From Bradyrhizobium sp. CCBAU 53421 (GTDB lineage Bacteria; Pseudomonadota; Alphaproteobacteria; Rhizobiales; Xanthobacteraceae): a stretch of 64,000 nt of DNA. Location of the stretch: the NCBI RefSeq assembly GCF_015291625.1, contig NZ_CP030047.1, forward strand, positions 3,224,001 to 3,288,000, in the 5' to 3' direction. Position numbers and translations under genes: made by a program. The notes under the pieces were generated by a model. It was not told where the DNA came from, made no database searches, and saw nothing but the letters and a program-made list of their open reading frames with translations. Below are positions 7,519 through 15,952 of this stretch, in pieces; within the stretch, counting starts at the first letter, position 1; every line of letters begins with the position of its first letter.

Positions 7519-8226
7519 CTACTTGCCATTCTCGGTGGTCAGCTCGAAAGACTTGATGACGAAATGTTTCTCGACCACTCGCAGAAGGTCGACCGGCGGA
7601 GGGGACGTTTCGGGCCGCCGCCACGAGATCTCAAAAAGATAGTCGACGTTAGCGATGCCGTCATGGTGTCGCTGCTCCTGAAATCGGCCGCTGTAGTGCA
7701 GCGGCTCGATCAGTTTTGGGAGCGCATCGATCACGCCAAAATCGGCTTCAGAGGTCACGGTCAGGGCCGCGCGGTGGCGCCGCGGGATCGTCTGGTCGAC
7801 CCACTTGAGGACCGAGAGGGTGACGACCCCAATGACGGTCGCGATGCAGCCCAGCGCAAGCTGACCGCCGCCGAGGCAAAGGCCGATCACCGTTGTCAGC
7901 CAGAGTGTCGCCGCCGTCGTCACGCCGGTGACAAGATCACCTTTCTTGAGGATCGTGCCGCCGCCGATGAAGCCGACGCCCGTTAAAATGCCGAGCGGGA
8001 GCCGCATCAAGTCCATGACCGCGAATGAGCCCGAGGCCTTTCCATCAAGGCCAAGCAGGAGATTGGCCTGGATCATCGACAGCGAGGCGGCCAGGCCGAC
8101 CAGAATTGTGGTCCTAAGTCCGGCGGCATGCCCGCGCGCACCGCGGTCAAAGCCGATGATAGCGCTCGCCAGAACGGTCAAGGCGAGGCGGATGGCTATG
8201 TCGGTCCAGGTGGGGTGAAGCGGCAT
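7519..8226 (-). CDS. MgtC/SapB family membrane protein
   Basis: A 235-residue MgtC/SapB-like protein: four to five membrane spans, then a soluble ACT-like C-terminal domain (from about residue 150, PRRHRAALTVTSEADFGV). Conserved blocks include GFDRGARGHAAGLRTTILVG and LTGVGFIGGGTILK. MgtC proteins are linked to low-magnesium or acid survival and to modulation of the F-type ATP synthase in other bacteria; the role here is inferred. ATG 8226 lies 14 bases after the flavodoxin-fold gene, so both probably share the EcfG-like promoter at 8910. Confidence 0.88.
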   Translation of the reverse strand: MPLHPTWTDIAIRLALTVLASAIIGFDRGARGHAAGLRTTILVGLAASLSMIQANLLLGLDGKASGSFAVMDLMRLPLGILTGVGFIGGGTILKKGDLVTGVTTAATLWLTTVIGLCLGGGQLALGCIATVIGVVTLSVLKWVDQTIPRRHRAALTVTSEADFGVIDALPKLIEPLHYSGRFQEQRHHDGIANVDYLFEISWRRPETSPPPVDLLRVVEKHFVIKSFELTTENGK

Positions 8227-8240
8227 ATCCCGCTCCGTAC

Positions 8241-8858
8241 CTAGGATACGCCGGGGTAGGAGGTCGACTTCAGCAGGCGTGCGACATGCGCCGCGTTGGC
8301 GGCAAGCATATTGGTGGTCTGCACGGTCTTGTCGTAAGGCTTTTCCAGATCCTTGTAGTCGGTGGATCCCATCGCCTCGCCGACCCAATAGGTGCCGCCG
8401 CCGGCCGGAATGGTGAAGCCGACATCGTTCAGCGCCTGGAATAGCTCGGCGTGGCAATGATGGGCGCCGTCCTCATTGCCGACCACGGCGATGATTGCGA
8501 CCTTGCCGAAAGATGGCATGCGGTTCTTGTCGTCGGTCTCCTCCAGGAATGCGTCCATTCGCTCCAGCACCCGCTTGGCGACGCTGGATGGCTGTCCGAG
8601 CCAGATCGGGGTGCCTACGATCAGAATGTCGGACGCCAGGATCCTTCTGCGCAGGTCCGGCCAGTCGTCGCCCGCGCCCTCGTCCGAGGCCACGCCTGGC
8701 TTGATGTTGAGGTCGACGACGCGAACCAGTTCGCCGGAGACGCTGTACTGACTGAGAGAATCGAGCAGTTCGCGAAGTAGCTTGTCGGTAGAGGAGGACT
8801 CCTTGTCGCGCTTGAGTGTGCAATTGAGGGCGATGGCTTTCAGCGTGTCGGAGGGCAT
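8241..8858 (-). CDS. Flavodoxin-fold NAD(P)H-dependent reductase
   Basis: A 205-residue flavodoxin-like protein of the NADPH-dependent FMN reductase family. Beta-1 and phosphate loop region ALNCTLKRDKESSSTDKLL, the acidic second block GDDWPDLRRRILASDILIVGTPIWLGQPSS, and AIIAVVGNEDGAHHCHAELFQALNDVG match the family. It likely binds FMN and reduces quinones or flavins. Upstream lies a GGAAC-N16-CATT motif; downstream MgtC follows after 14 bases. Confidence 0.85.
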   Translation of the reverse strand: MPSDTLKAIALNCTLKRDKESSSTDKLLRELLDSLSQYSVSGELVRVVDLNIKPGVASDEGAGDDWPDLRRRILASDILIVGTPIWLGQPSSVAKRVLERMDAFLEETDDKNRMPSFGKVAIIAVVGNEDGAHHCHAELFQALNDVGFTIPAGGGTYWVGEAMGSTDYKDLEKPYDKTVQTTNMLAANAAHVARLLKSTSYPGVS

Positions 8859-9661
8859 CGCATCTGTTCCTTTGCTTTGGGAGCCAATGCAAGGCAGAAT
8901 TGTTGGTTCCTATGGCGAGGCGGTCGAGGAACGGCGGAGCCAAGCAGTTCGCAAAGCCTCCGGGCGTCGGCCGGCGCCGCGCTTTTCTGATCGTTGTCGA
9001 AATAGACGTAGACGTCGCATCCCTGCCGCTTCCAGCCCTGGATGCGCTTTGCCCAGTCGGCGAGCTGGGTTGGCTTGTAATGGCCCCTGTAGCGTCCGCC
9101 CGGACCATGGCCGCGCACATAGACGAAATCGGCGGTCCGTTTCCACGGGGCCGGGGCGTCGTGGTGGTCGGAAATGCAGAGCGCGATGTTGCGGGCCGTC
9201 AGCAGCTTCAGGATGCGCGGCTCGTACCAGCTGGAATGCCGGAATTCGAACGCGTATCGCCGCTGCCGTTTCAAGAGCCTAAGGAACGAGGCCAGACGAT
9301 CGGCGTCGATCGTAAAGTTCGGTGGGAGCTGGAACAGGATCGGACCGGCCTTGCCACGCAGCAGCGACAGACGGTCCTCGAGCAGTTCGAGACTGTTCGC
9401 CGAGTTGCCGGAGAGACGCTTCCAGTGCGTGATGAATTTCGACGCCTTCCAGGCGAAGACGAAATCCTTGTTGGTCGCATCCCGCCAGCCAGCCACGGCC
9501 TTTTCCGTCGGCGTGCGATAGAACACGCCATTCAGCTCCGTGGTCGTGAACTGGGTTGCGTAGTAGCCGAGCTGCCGCTTGAGCGGCAGTTCCTTCGGAA
9601 AGAACGGACCGCGCCAGGACGGATAGTGCCAGCCGGACGTGCCAATCAGGATGCGTGCCAT
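8840..9661 (-). CDS. DUF72 domain protein
   Basis: A 273-residue TIM-barrel-like DUF72 protein: GTSGWHYPSWRGPFFP at the start, YATQFTTTELNGVFYRTP, FAWKASKFITH, FQLPPNF, AFEFRHSSWY and VYVYFDNDQKSAAP are all family blocks. Function is unknown. Start 9661 is the M of MARILIGTSGW; a longer frame upstream is non-coding in character and overlaps the ThDP gene. The gene starts 38 bases after the ThDP enzyme stop, so they likely form one operon, and its tail overlaps the next gene's start by 19 bases. Confidence 0.88.
   Translation of the reverse strand: MARILIGTSGWHYPSWRGPFFPKELPLKRQLGYYATQFTTTELNGVFYRTPTEKAVAGWRDATNKDFVFAWKASKFITHWKRLSGNSANSLELLEDRLSLLRGKAGPILFQLPPNFTIDADRLASFLRLLKRQRRYAFEFRHSSWYEPRILKLLTARNIALCISDHHDAPAPWKRTADFVYVRGHGPGGRYRGHYKPTQLADWAKRIQGWKRQGCDVYVYFDNDQKSAAPADARRLCELLGSAVPRPPRHRNQQFCLALAPKAKEQMRCPPTR
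8886..8910 (-). promoter_or_regulatory. EcfG-like promoter of reductase-mgtC operon
   Basis: GGAAC (8910-8906), 16 bases, CATT (8889-8886) on the minus strand. The -35 is exact and the -10 differs at one base. It lies inside the 3' end of the DUF72 gene, 28 bases before the reductase start. Confidence 0.5.
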
Positions 9662-9699
9662 GCGATGGTCCGTGCGTCGGTGCGGCAGTGGCGCTCGCC

Positions 9700-11487
9700 T
9701 CACTCCTTGCCCGGAAGGATGGTCTCCAGCACTTGCCGAGCAGCACCGCGGATCACGCCAACCTCGTTGGGATCGCCCTTGGCGAGCGCAATGGAGAAGT
9801 TCTTGGCCTGCTCCAGCGTGATGTGCGGCGGAAGCGGAGGCACCTCCGGATCGGTCTTCACTTCCAGCACCACGGGCACATCGCTCGCCAACGCCTGCTC
9901 CCAGGCTGGTCCAACCAGATCGGGCCGATCGACATAGATGCCGCGCAGGCCGATCATCTCGGCGAAATGAGAGTAGGAGACATCGGGGATGCGCTGGGAG
10001 GCCTCGAACTTCGGATCGGCATTGATGATCCGTTGCTCCCAGGTCACCTGATTGAGGTCCTCGTTGTTGAATACGCATACGATCCAGCGGTGGTCTTTCC
10101 ACTGTCGCCAGTATTTCGCGACCGTGATCAATTCGGCCATGTTATTCATCTGCATCGCGCCGTCGCCGACCAGCGCGATCACCGGACGGTCGGGCGCGGC
10201 ATATTTGGCGGCGATCGCGTAGGGGACCGCGGCTCCCATCGAGGCAAGGCCGCCCGACAGCGAGGCGTTGATCCCGCGCCGCATCTTGACATCGCGCGCG
10301 AACCAGTTGGCGCAGGAGCCGGAGTCGCTGGTGATGATGGCGCGATCTGGAATCCGGGGCGACAGCTCCCAGGTGACGCGCTGCGGATTGACCGGCTTGG
10401 CGGGCTGCCGCGCGCGATCTTCAAGCGTCGTCCACCATTCGCGGACGTTTCCCTCGATCGACTTGCGCCAGCCGTCCGGGTTCTTTTGCTTCAGCCGAGG
10501 CAGCAAGGCGCGCATCGTCTCGGCGGCATCGCCGACAAGGCCGACTTCCATCGGAAAACGGATCGATAGCATGCCGGCATCGATGTCGATCTGAACGCCG
10601 CGGGCGCTGCCGTCCTTGGGCAGGAATTCGGAGTAGGGAAAGGCGGAGCCGACCATCAGCAGCGTGTCGCATTCCATCATCAGGTCGTAGCTTGGCTCGG
10701 TGCCCAAAAGTCCGATCGAGCCGGTGACCCAGGGAAGATCGTCGGGGAGCACAGCCTTGCCAAGCAGCGCCTTGGCGCAACCCGCTTGCAGCCTCTCCGC
10801 AACCGCGATGACCTCGTCGGTGGCGCCGAGTGCGCCGGCGCCGACCAGCATCGCAACCTTCTTTCCGGCATTCAGGATATCGGCGGCGCGGTCGAGCTCG
10901 GCCTCAAGCGGGACGACGCGGGGCGGGGCGTAACCGATGCCGGAGCGCAGCGTTCCATGTGCCCGCGGCGGGTCCTGGTAGGCCTCCTCCTGAAGATCGT
11001 TCGGAAGGATGACTGCGGTCACGGTGCGCCGGGCCAGCGCGATGCGCGCTGCGCGGTCGATCAGATGGCGAACCTGCGCCGGCGAGGAGGCTTGGGCGAC
11101 ATAGGCGCTGGCGACGTCCTTGAACATCGAGACCAGGTCGAGCTCCTGCTGATATTGGCCGCCAAGCGCGTTGCGCGCCTGCTGGCCGACCAGCGCAAGG
11201 ACGGGCTGATGATCCAGCAGCGCATCATAGAGGCCGGTCGTGAGATGCGAGGCTCCGGGACCAGACGTCGCAATGCAGACGCCGAGGCGTCCGGAGAATT
11301 TTGCATAGGCCGAGGCCATGAACGCCGCCATTTCTTCGTGGCGCGCCTGGATGAACTCGATCCGGCCGTCTGCTCGATTGAGCGCGCCGAACACGCCATT
11401 GATGCCGTCGCCGGGGTATCCGAAGATGTGCCGGACGCCCCAATCGTGCAGGCGGTGGACGATGAAATCGCTGACGGTCTGGGGCAT
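9700..11487 (-). CDS. ThDP-dependent enzyme, pyruvate oxidase (PoxB) type
   Basis: A 595-residue thiamine-diphosphate enzyme of the pyruvate oxidase/acetolactate synthase superfamily. N-terminal pyrimidine-binding domain includes GYPGDGINGVFGAL and the catalytic Glu in FIQARHEEMAAFMA; the central domain follows (residues about 195-330); the C-terminal domain has the ThDP/Mg motif GDGAMQMNNMAEL with the closing Asn in FNNEDLNQVTWE. The family often acts as a stationary-phase pyruvate:quinone oxidoreductase; substrate is not proven here. An exact EcfG-type promoter lies 34 bases upstream and DUF72 follows. Confidence 0.85.
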   Translation of the reverse strand: MPQTVSDFIVHRLHDWGVRHIFGYPGDGINGVFGALNRADGRIEFIQARHEEMAAFMASAYAKFSGRLGVCIATSGPGASHLTTGLYDALLDHQPVLALVGQQARNALGGQYQQELDLVSMFKDVASAYVAQASSPAQVRHLIDRAARIALARRTVTAVILPNDLQEEAYQDPPRAHGTLRSGIGYAPPRVVPLEAELDRAADILNAGKKVAMLVGAGALGATDEVIAVAERLQAGCAKALLGKAVLPDDLPWVTGSIGLLGTEPSYDLMMECDTLLMVGSAFPYSEFLPKDGSARGVQIDIDAGMLSIRFPMEVGLVGDAAETMRALLPRLKQKNPDGWRKSIEGNVREWWTTLEDRARQPAKPVNPQRVTWELSPRIPDRAIITSDSGSCANWFARDVKMRRGINASLSGGLASMGAAVPYAIAAKYAAPDRPVIALVGDGAMQMNNMAELITVAKYWRQWKDHRWIVCVFNNEDLNQVTWEQRIINADPKFEASQRIPDVSYSHFAEMIGLRGIYVDRPDLVGPAWEQALASDVPVVLEVKTDPEVPPLPPHITLEQAKNFSIALAKGDPNEVGVIRGAARQVLETILPGKE

Positions 11488-11520
11488 GCAAGCCTACCTC
11501 TGGACTGACCTTCGGAATTG

Positions 11521-11545
11521 AACGGCTCCGTCGGCCGGCCGTTCC
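11521..11545 (-). promoter_or_regulatory. EcfG-type promoter of ThDP enzyme, exact match
   Basis: GGAAC (11545-11541), 16 bases, CGTT (11524-11521) on the minus strand, 34 bases upstream of the ThDP enzyme ATG. Confidence 0.75.
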
Positions 11546-11564
11546 TATCCGAGAAAGCCCGCCC

Positions 11565-12767
11565 TCAGCGCCGGTAGACCAGGCCGAAGATCAGCGCGAC
11601 TACTGCGAAGGCCGCGATCACAGCGGAGAATGCCATGTCGGCAATGGTCGTGTTGGTGAGGCTCGACAACACGCCGACGCCAATCACCGGAAGCGCGTTG
11701 CCGATGAAGCAGCACACGAAATAGGTCGATACCACCGCGGCGCGCTCGTCCGCGGGCGCGATCTGGTTGACCACCTGAAGGCTGCCGCGATAGCCAAGCC
11801 CGGCGGATATCGCCACGACGGCGGTGGCCGCCAGCATCACCCACAGCGATGCGGATACCTGCGCGACCACGATCGCCGCAGACGCGGGGATCATCAGCGC
11901 AAGCGACCACAGCATCGAGGTCCGGCTGGCGAGGGCCTGCGTCGCCACGATGACCAGCGCGACAACGAGGGCGAGTTCAAACAGCAACGCTCCGCCGGCC
12001 GCGCGATTCTCGATGTGAAGGTCGTGCGACAGGATCGACGGCATCAGCGAGGCATAAAAGCCGACCAGCGCCATCAAGCCGAATCCGGTGATTGCAGGGG
12101 CCACGAATTGCGCCTGCACCTTGCGCGGCAACGCCAGTTTCGGCCGAAGCTCGATCTGCCGGGGATCGGGATGTTGCACGGTTTCCCGGGTGATCCAGAT
12201 CAGCATGGCGACGGCGCATGCGACGAGGAGATAGATGATAAACGATAGCTGCAAAGGCCATGGTGCGTATTGCGCAAGCAGGCCCGATAGCAGTGCCGCG
12301 ACGCCGAGCCCAAGGAAATTGGTGCTGGTGCCGATGATCGCCGCGCGTCCTTTGTCGGCTTCACCGACGAGCTCGGCGAGCCATGCATTGCCGGTGCCGC
12401 TGGCAAGACCGATGCCGAGGCCGCTGAGGATCCGGCCGACGTAAAGCCAGGCGATGCCACGGGCGAACAGGAAGATCAAAGCGGCAAGGATCAGGACCGC
12501 GATCGCCGACAATGCCGTCATGCGCCGGCCGGCACGGTCGGAAGCGCGGCCGAACAGCAGTGCGGCGATATTGCCGATCGCATAGGCGGCATAGATCAGG
12601 GTCAGGGTGATCTGCGAGAAGCCAAAAGTCTTCTGGTAGATCAGGTACAGTGGCGTGATCAGGGTGCTGAGGCCGAAGGCTGTGGCGAGCAGCATCCCCA
12701 CTGCGGCGAGCGCCGCCGTATGCTGAAGTTCCACTCGTGGGGTGCGCATGGCGTCAAGCTGCGCCAT
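11565..12767 (-). CDS. MFS transporter
   Basis: A 400-residue major facilitator transporter with about 12 hydrophobic segments. The loop 2-3 signature GNIAALLFGRASDRAGRRMTA is near residue 65 and the motif C-like GRILSGLGIGLASG near 110. Start 12767 (MAQLDAMRTP) is preferred over an in-frame codon at 12815 whose extension is unlike MFS N-termini. Substrate cannot be told. It ends 20 bases before the promoter of the ThDP operon, so it is a separate unit. Confidence 0.85.
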   Translation of the reverse strand: MAQLDAMRTPRVELQHTAALAAVGMLLATAFGLSTLITPLYLIYQKTFGFSQITLTLIYAAYAIGNIAALLFGRASDRAGRRMTALSAIAVLILAALIFLFARGIAWLYVGRILSGLGIGLASGTGNAWLAELVGEADKGRAAIIGTSTNFLGLGVAALLSGLLAQYAPWPLQLSFIIYLLVACAVAMLIWITRETVQHPDPRQIELRPKLALPRKVQAQFVAPAITGFGLMALVGFYASLMPSILSHDLHIENRAAGGALLFELALVVALVIVATQALASRTSMLWSLALMIPASAAIVVAQVSASLWVMLAATAVVAISAGLGYRGSLQVVNQIAPADERAAVVSTYFVCCFIGNALPVIGVGVLSSLTNTTIADMAFSAVIAAFAVVALIFGLVYRR

Positions 12768-12800
12768 TCGAATTGCCTCATGAAGCCGGAATAGCAAGGC

Positions 12801-12825
12801 AATCCGTGATGGCACCGTTCGTTCC
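12801..12825 (-). promoter_or_regulatory. Possible EcfG-like promoter of MFS gene
   Basis: GGAAC (12825-12821), 16 bases, GATT (12804-12801) on the minus strand, upstream of the MFS start at 12767. Only the -35 is exact; the same GATT variant occurs before actA. Confidence 0.35.
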
Positions 12826-12872
12826 AGGCGATGCCGCCGGCAGCCAGATCGGCGGCTGCCGGCGATCGGTGA

Positions 12873-13409
12873 CTACTTCCGGTTCTTTTCCAGGTCCTGC
12901 GCCATTGCGAGATGATGCTGCAGGGCCGGCAAGGTCTTCCCGGCCCAATCCTTCAGCTTCGGATCGGCGCCGCCCTTGGCGTAGCGTTCGAACAGCGAGA
13001 CTGCGTCCTTGTGGGCGCTGACCTGCATCGGATCATATTCGCTGGCGAAATCGTCCGGTTTGGTGTTGCTCAGCACGTTGAGCTTCTTCTGCGAGCTGTC
13101 GTCGAGGCCGGTCGGCAACGCGGACTTCATCTCGCCGGTGACCATCCCTTTCAGCTCGGTACTGGTCTTGGTATGGTCCGTCACCATCTGGTCGGCGAAC
13201 TTCTTCTCGGCGGCATTGCCCTTCTGCTGGGCAATCTTGGCCGCTTCGATCTCCAGCATGTCGCTCAAGGCCACTTCTTTGATGAACTCTTCCGTCTTCG
13301 GCGCGACGCCGAGCACAGAGTTGACACCGGTCTTCTCGCCGACCGATTGGGCCATGGCGGGCATCGTCAGCCCGCAACCGATGGCAATTGCCAGGATAGT
13401 TCGCTTCAT
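12873..13409 (-). CDS. DUF4142 periplasmic protein
   Basis: A 178-residue secreted DUF4142 protein. A signal peptide (MKRTILAIAIGCGLTMPAMA, cleavage after AMA) precedes a helical domain with family blocks EEFIKEVALSDMLEIEAAKIA, KKFADQMVTDHTKTS and LYERYAKGG-like SLFERYAKGGADPKLKDWA. Function unknown, ferritin-like helical bundle suggested. It starts 11 bases after the DUF892 gene and shares its promoter. This DUF892-DUF4142 pair is recurrent in stress loci of rhizobia by recollection. Confidence 0.88.
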   Translation of the reverse strand: MKRTILAIAIGCGLTMPAMAQSVGEKTGVNSVLGVAPKTEEFIKEVALSDMLEIEAAKIAQQKGNAAEKKFADQMVTDHTKTSTELKGMVTGEMKSALPTGLDDSSQKKLNVLSNTKPDDFASEYDPMQVSAHKDAVSLFERYAKGGADPKLKDWAGKTLPALQHHLAMAQDLEKNRK

Positions 13410-13420
13410 CGCGCGTCTCC

Positions 13421-13909
13421 TCAGGCCGCTTCGGCGTTGATGGCACTGACGGCGAGCTTGGTGAGCGCCTCGTCGGTCTTCTTTTCCTCGGCCAGGGTCT
13501 GGTCGATGAGCTTGACGGCGTCCTTCATGTTGAGCCGGCCCGCCCAGGCCTTCAGGGTGCCGTAGCGGGCGATCTCGTAGTGTTCAACGGCCTGGGCCGC
13601 GGAGAGCAGACCGGCATCGAGCGCCGGCGTGTCGGCATACTCCTCCATGATCTCCTTGCCTTCGTCGAGGATGCCCTCGATGGCGTCGCATTTCTTGCCG
13701 CGCGCCGGCTTGCCCACCAGGTCGAAGATCTGTTCTAGCCGATCGATCTGTCCTTCGGTCTCGTCATGGTGCTTCTCGAAGGCGGCGCGTAACTGGTCGG
13801 ACCCGGCGGCCTTGGCCATGCGCGGCAGTGCCTTGAGGATCTGTTTCTCGGCGTAATAGATGTCCTTGAGGGTATCGAGGAAGAGGGCGTTGAGGTCTTT
13901 CTCCGGCAT
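13421..13909 (-). CDS. DUF892 ferritin-like protein (YciE/YciF type)
   Basis: A 162-residue ferritin-like protein of the DUF892 (YciE/YciF) family: FLDTLKDIYYAEKQILKALPRMA, then HHDETEGQIDRLEQIFD, DEGKEIMEEY and AVEHYEIARYGTLKAWA supply the Glu and His residues that form the di-metal site in YciF. Start 13909 (MPEKDLNALF) is the family start; an in-frame codon at 14071 would run through the promoter. First gene of the two-gene operon with DUF4142, driven from 13969. Confidence 0.9.
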   Translation of the reverse strand: MPEKDLNALFLDTLKDIYYAEKQILKALPRMAKAAGSDQLRAAFEKHHDETEGQIDRLEQIFDLVGKPARGKKCDAIEGILDEGKEIMEEYADTPALDAGLLSAAQAVEHYEIARYGTLKAWAGRLNMKDAVKLIDQTLAEEKKTDEALTKLAVSAINAEAA

Positions 13910-13944
13910 GCTGGCTCCGTGAGCGTGGGTTGATCCATTCCCAC

Positions 13945-13969
13945 AACAGGCATCCTGCAGCCTCGTTCC
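13945..13969 (-). promoter_or_regulatory. EcfG-like promoter of DUF892 operon
   Basis: GGAAC (13969-13965), 16 bases, TGTT (13948-13945) on the minus strand; one mismatch in the -10. It lies back to back with the csbD promoter at 14028. Confidence 0.6.
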
Positions 13970-14027
13970 TATCTGCCATGGTTCATCCGCGGACGTACGG
14001 TTGTGCACTTTGACGCAAGGCACGCAA

Positions 14028-14052
14028 GGAACGAAGCGTTGGCACATCCGTT
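14028..14052 (+). promoter_or_regulatory. EcfG-type promoter of CsbD gene, exact match
   Basis: GGAAC (14028-14032), 16 bases, CGTT (14049-14052), 32 bases before the CsbD ATG. Confidence 0.78.
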
Positions 14053-14083
14053 GGACGGTCTCATATTTCAACGGAGAACCGCG

Positions 14084-14287
14084 ATGGACTGGAATCGTGT
14101 CGAAGGCAACTGGAAGCAGATGAAGGGCAAGGTCAAGGAGCAGTGGGGCAAGCTGACCGATGACGACCTCGACGTGATCGCCGGCAAGCAGGACCAGCTC
14201 GAAGGCCGTCTGCAGCAGCGCTACGGCTATGCCAAGGACCAGGCCACGAAAGAAGTGAACGACTGGTACGGTCGCCAGAAGTGGTGA
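14084..14287 (+). CDS. CsbD family stress protein
   Basis: A 67-residue CsbD-like protein: DWNRVEGNWKQMKGKVKEQWG and LTDDDLDVIAGKQDQLEGRLQ are family signatures, ending in YGYAKDQATKEVNDWYG. CsbD proteins are general stress proteins of unknown biochemical role. ATG 14084 is preceded by CGGAGAA. Its exact EcfG-type promoter and strong downstream terminator make it a compact monocistronic unit. Confidence 0.93.
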   Translation: MDWNRVEGNWKQMKGKVKEQWGKLTDDDLDVIAGKQDQLEGRLQQRYGYAKDQATKEVNDWYGRQKW

Positions 14288-14303
14288 ATGGCACCGCGTT
14301 CCA

Positions 14304-14334
14304 GGCCCCGCTTTGGCGGGGCCCCGTTTTTCTT
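14304..14334 (+). terminator. Intrinsic terminator after CsbD gene
   Basis: GGCCCCGC stem at 14304-14311, short TTTG loop, GCGGGGCC at 14316-14323, then CCCGTTTTTCTT. Located 16 bases after the CsbD stop. Confidence 0.85.
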
Positions 14335-14402
14335 ACGCCGCCCCTAAGCCGGATCGTGAGCCGATGTGCGCCGGATAATGGCGGTTCAAGCAGGTCGGAG
14401 TG

Positions 14403-14996
14403 ATGGGACAGCTTCTTAGCGCGCCTGGCCCCTCTGCGGTGCGTCTATGCATCGACATGCAGCGGCTGTTCGAGCCCGGTGGGCCGTGGCCACATATCGT
14501 CGCCTTGGCACAACATGCACCAGAACGCACAGTGTTCACCCGCTTCATTCCACCGCTCACCGCTCAAAGCATGACGCGCGCGGGACATGGACATGGCGGG
14601 CCTACTACGGGAAATGGGAATGCGTGACGCGCGAGCGGCTTGAGCCGGCGCTAGTGGAGCTCGTGCTGGCGCTCGCCGCCTGTGTGCCGCCAGCAGCCAT
14701 TGTCGACCGCCAGATTTACAACGCATTCGGCAATGGACGCCTGCAAGCTCATCTGGATGCACATGGGGTGGATACGATCATCGTCTCTGGGGGGCGAGAC
14801 CGACGTCTGTGTGCTCGCCACTGTGCTCGCGGCGATCGATATCGGCTACCGCGTGATCGTAGCGGAGGACGCGCTGTGCAGCTCGTCGGCTCAAAGCCAT
14901 CACGCGCTGCTGCAACTTTATGCCGAACGGTTCAGCATCCAGATCGAGGTGACACCCACAGCGGACATCCTGCGCGTCTGGACAGTGCAGGACTGA
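14403..14996 (+). pseudogene. Isochorismatase-family hydrolase with two frameshifts
   Basis: Cysteine hydrolase of the isochorismatase/nicotinamidase family in three frames. Frame one gives RLCIDMQRLFEPGGPWPHI (catalytic Asp region) and RTVFTRFIPP. Frame two takes over near 14575 with TWRAYYGKWECVTRERLEP and HGVDTIIVSGG. Frame three takes over near 14785-14795, inside a run of six G, with ETDVCVLATVLAAIDIGYRV, where Cys is the nucleophile. Restored length would be about 197 residues. Two frameshifts suggest decay, though the second sits in a homopolymer and could be a base-calling error. Confidence 0.75.
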
Positions 14997-15035
14997 TGAT
15001 GCCGCTAAGCCTTCCCACGCCGGACCGCATTGACT

Positions 15036-15311
15036 TCAGGCCCGGGTCAGGAAATCCATCAGGCCGAGCCAGAGCAGGATGCCGAGCCAGAACAGGCCGG
15101 CTCCGGCAAACACCAGGGTCAACGCGTCCCGACTCCGCAGCTCCATGAAGATCGCGGCGACCAGCGTCGCCTTGATGATGCCGATCCCTATGGCGATGAT
15201 GGCGTTCACCGCGCCGAGCGGCACATAGGCCGTCGCCACGGTCAGCGCGAGCAGGCCCATCAGGCCGAGCCAGGCGACGACCAGCGGCAGCGAAGGGCGG
15301 TGTTGCGTCAT
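15036..15311 (-). CDS. ctaF: Cytochrome c oxidase subunit IV (caa3 type)
   Basis: A 91-residue membrane protein with three spans, matching the small subunit IV (COX4_pro/CtaF) of caa3-type oxidases: ATAYVPLGAVNAIIAIGIGII, KATLVAAIFMELRSRDALT and a final span. It does not bind cofactors; it supports assembly of the complex. ATG overlaps the ctaE stop by four bases (ATGA). Last gene of the minus-strand cta operon. Confidence 0.85.
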   Translation of the reverse strand: MTQHRPSLPLVVAWLGLMGLLALTVATAYVPLGAVNAIIAIGIGIIKATLVAAIFMELRSRDALTLVFAGAGLFWLGILLWLGLMDFLTRA

Positions 15312-15952
15312 GAACTTGACCTTCCCGGCAGATAGATCAACGCGAACAGGAATATCCAGACAATGTCGACGAAGTGCCAGTACAGCGCTGCGCTGTGCAG
15401 CGCCGCACGATGCCGGCTCGAAGGGGCATTGCGGCAGAGCAACGCTAGGGCCGCCAAAAGTCCGATACCGATGATCATGTGCAGCGCGTGGATTGCGGTG
15501 GCGATGAAGTAAAAGATGAAGAACAGCTGGACGCCATTAGCGAGGTCGCCCTTGAATTCGAAATCGATGCCCGGCACGAGATGCTCCTCGTACTCGCCGT
15601 GATATTCGATGCCCTTCAGCGCAATGAAGGCAAGCCCGAGGCAGATCGCGGCGGCGAGCAGCCAAGCTGTCAATTTTCGCGTTTCCGCCGAGAACATCTC
15701 CACGGCCCACGCGACAAGGAAACTGGACGTGAGCAGGATCGCCGTGTTGGCCGTTCCGATCACGATCTCAGTGTGGCGGCTCCCGGTCGCAAAGCCCTGC
15801 GGATAAGCGTGCCGGTAGACGAAATAGGCGAGCAGCAGCCCGCCGAACAGCAGCACTTCGGTCGCGATGAAGACCCACATGCCGAGCTCGGCGGTCTCAT
15901 CGCGGTGGCCGACCGAAGCGAATTGAGGGGCGACAGCGGGGAGGTCACGCAT
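15308..15952 (-). CDS. ctaE: Cytochrome c oxidase subunit III
   Basis: A 214-residue heme-copper oxidase subunit III with five spans: [79 protein letters not shown] and [19 protein letters not shown]. The five-span length is typical of caa3 and ubiquinol oxidases. It overlaps ctaD upstream (ATGCGTGA) and ctaF downstream, so all are translationally coupled. Confidence 0.92.
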   Translation of the reverse strand: MRDLPAVAPQFASVGHRDETAELGMWVFIATEVLLFGGLLLAYFVYRHAYPQGFATGSRHTEIVIGTANTAILLTSSFLVAWAVEMFSAETRKLTAWLLAAAICLGLAFIALKGIEYHGEYEEHLVPGIDFEFKGDLANGVQLFFIFYFIATAIHALHMIIGIGLLAALALLCRNAPSSRHRAALHSAALYWHFVDIVWIFLFALIYLPGRSSS

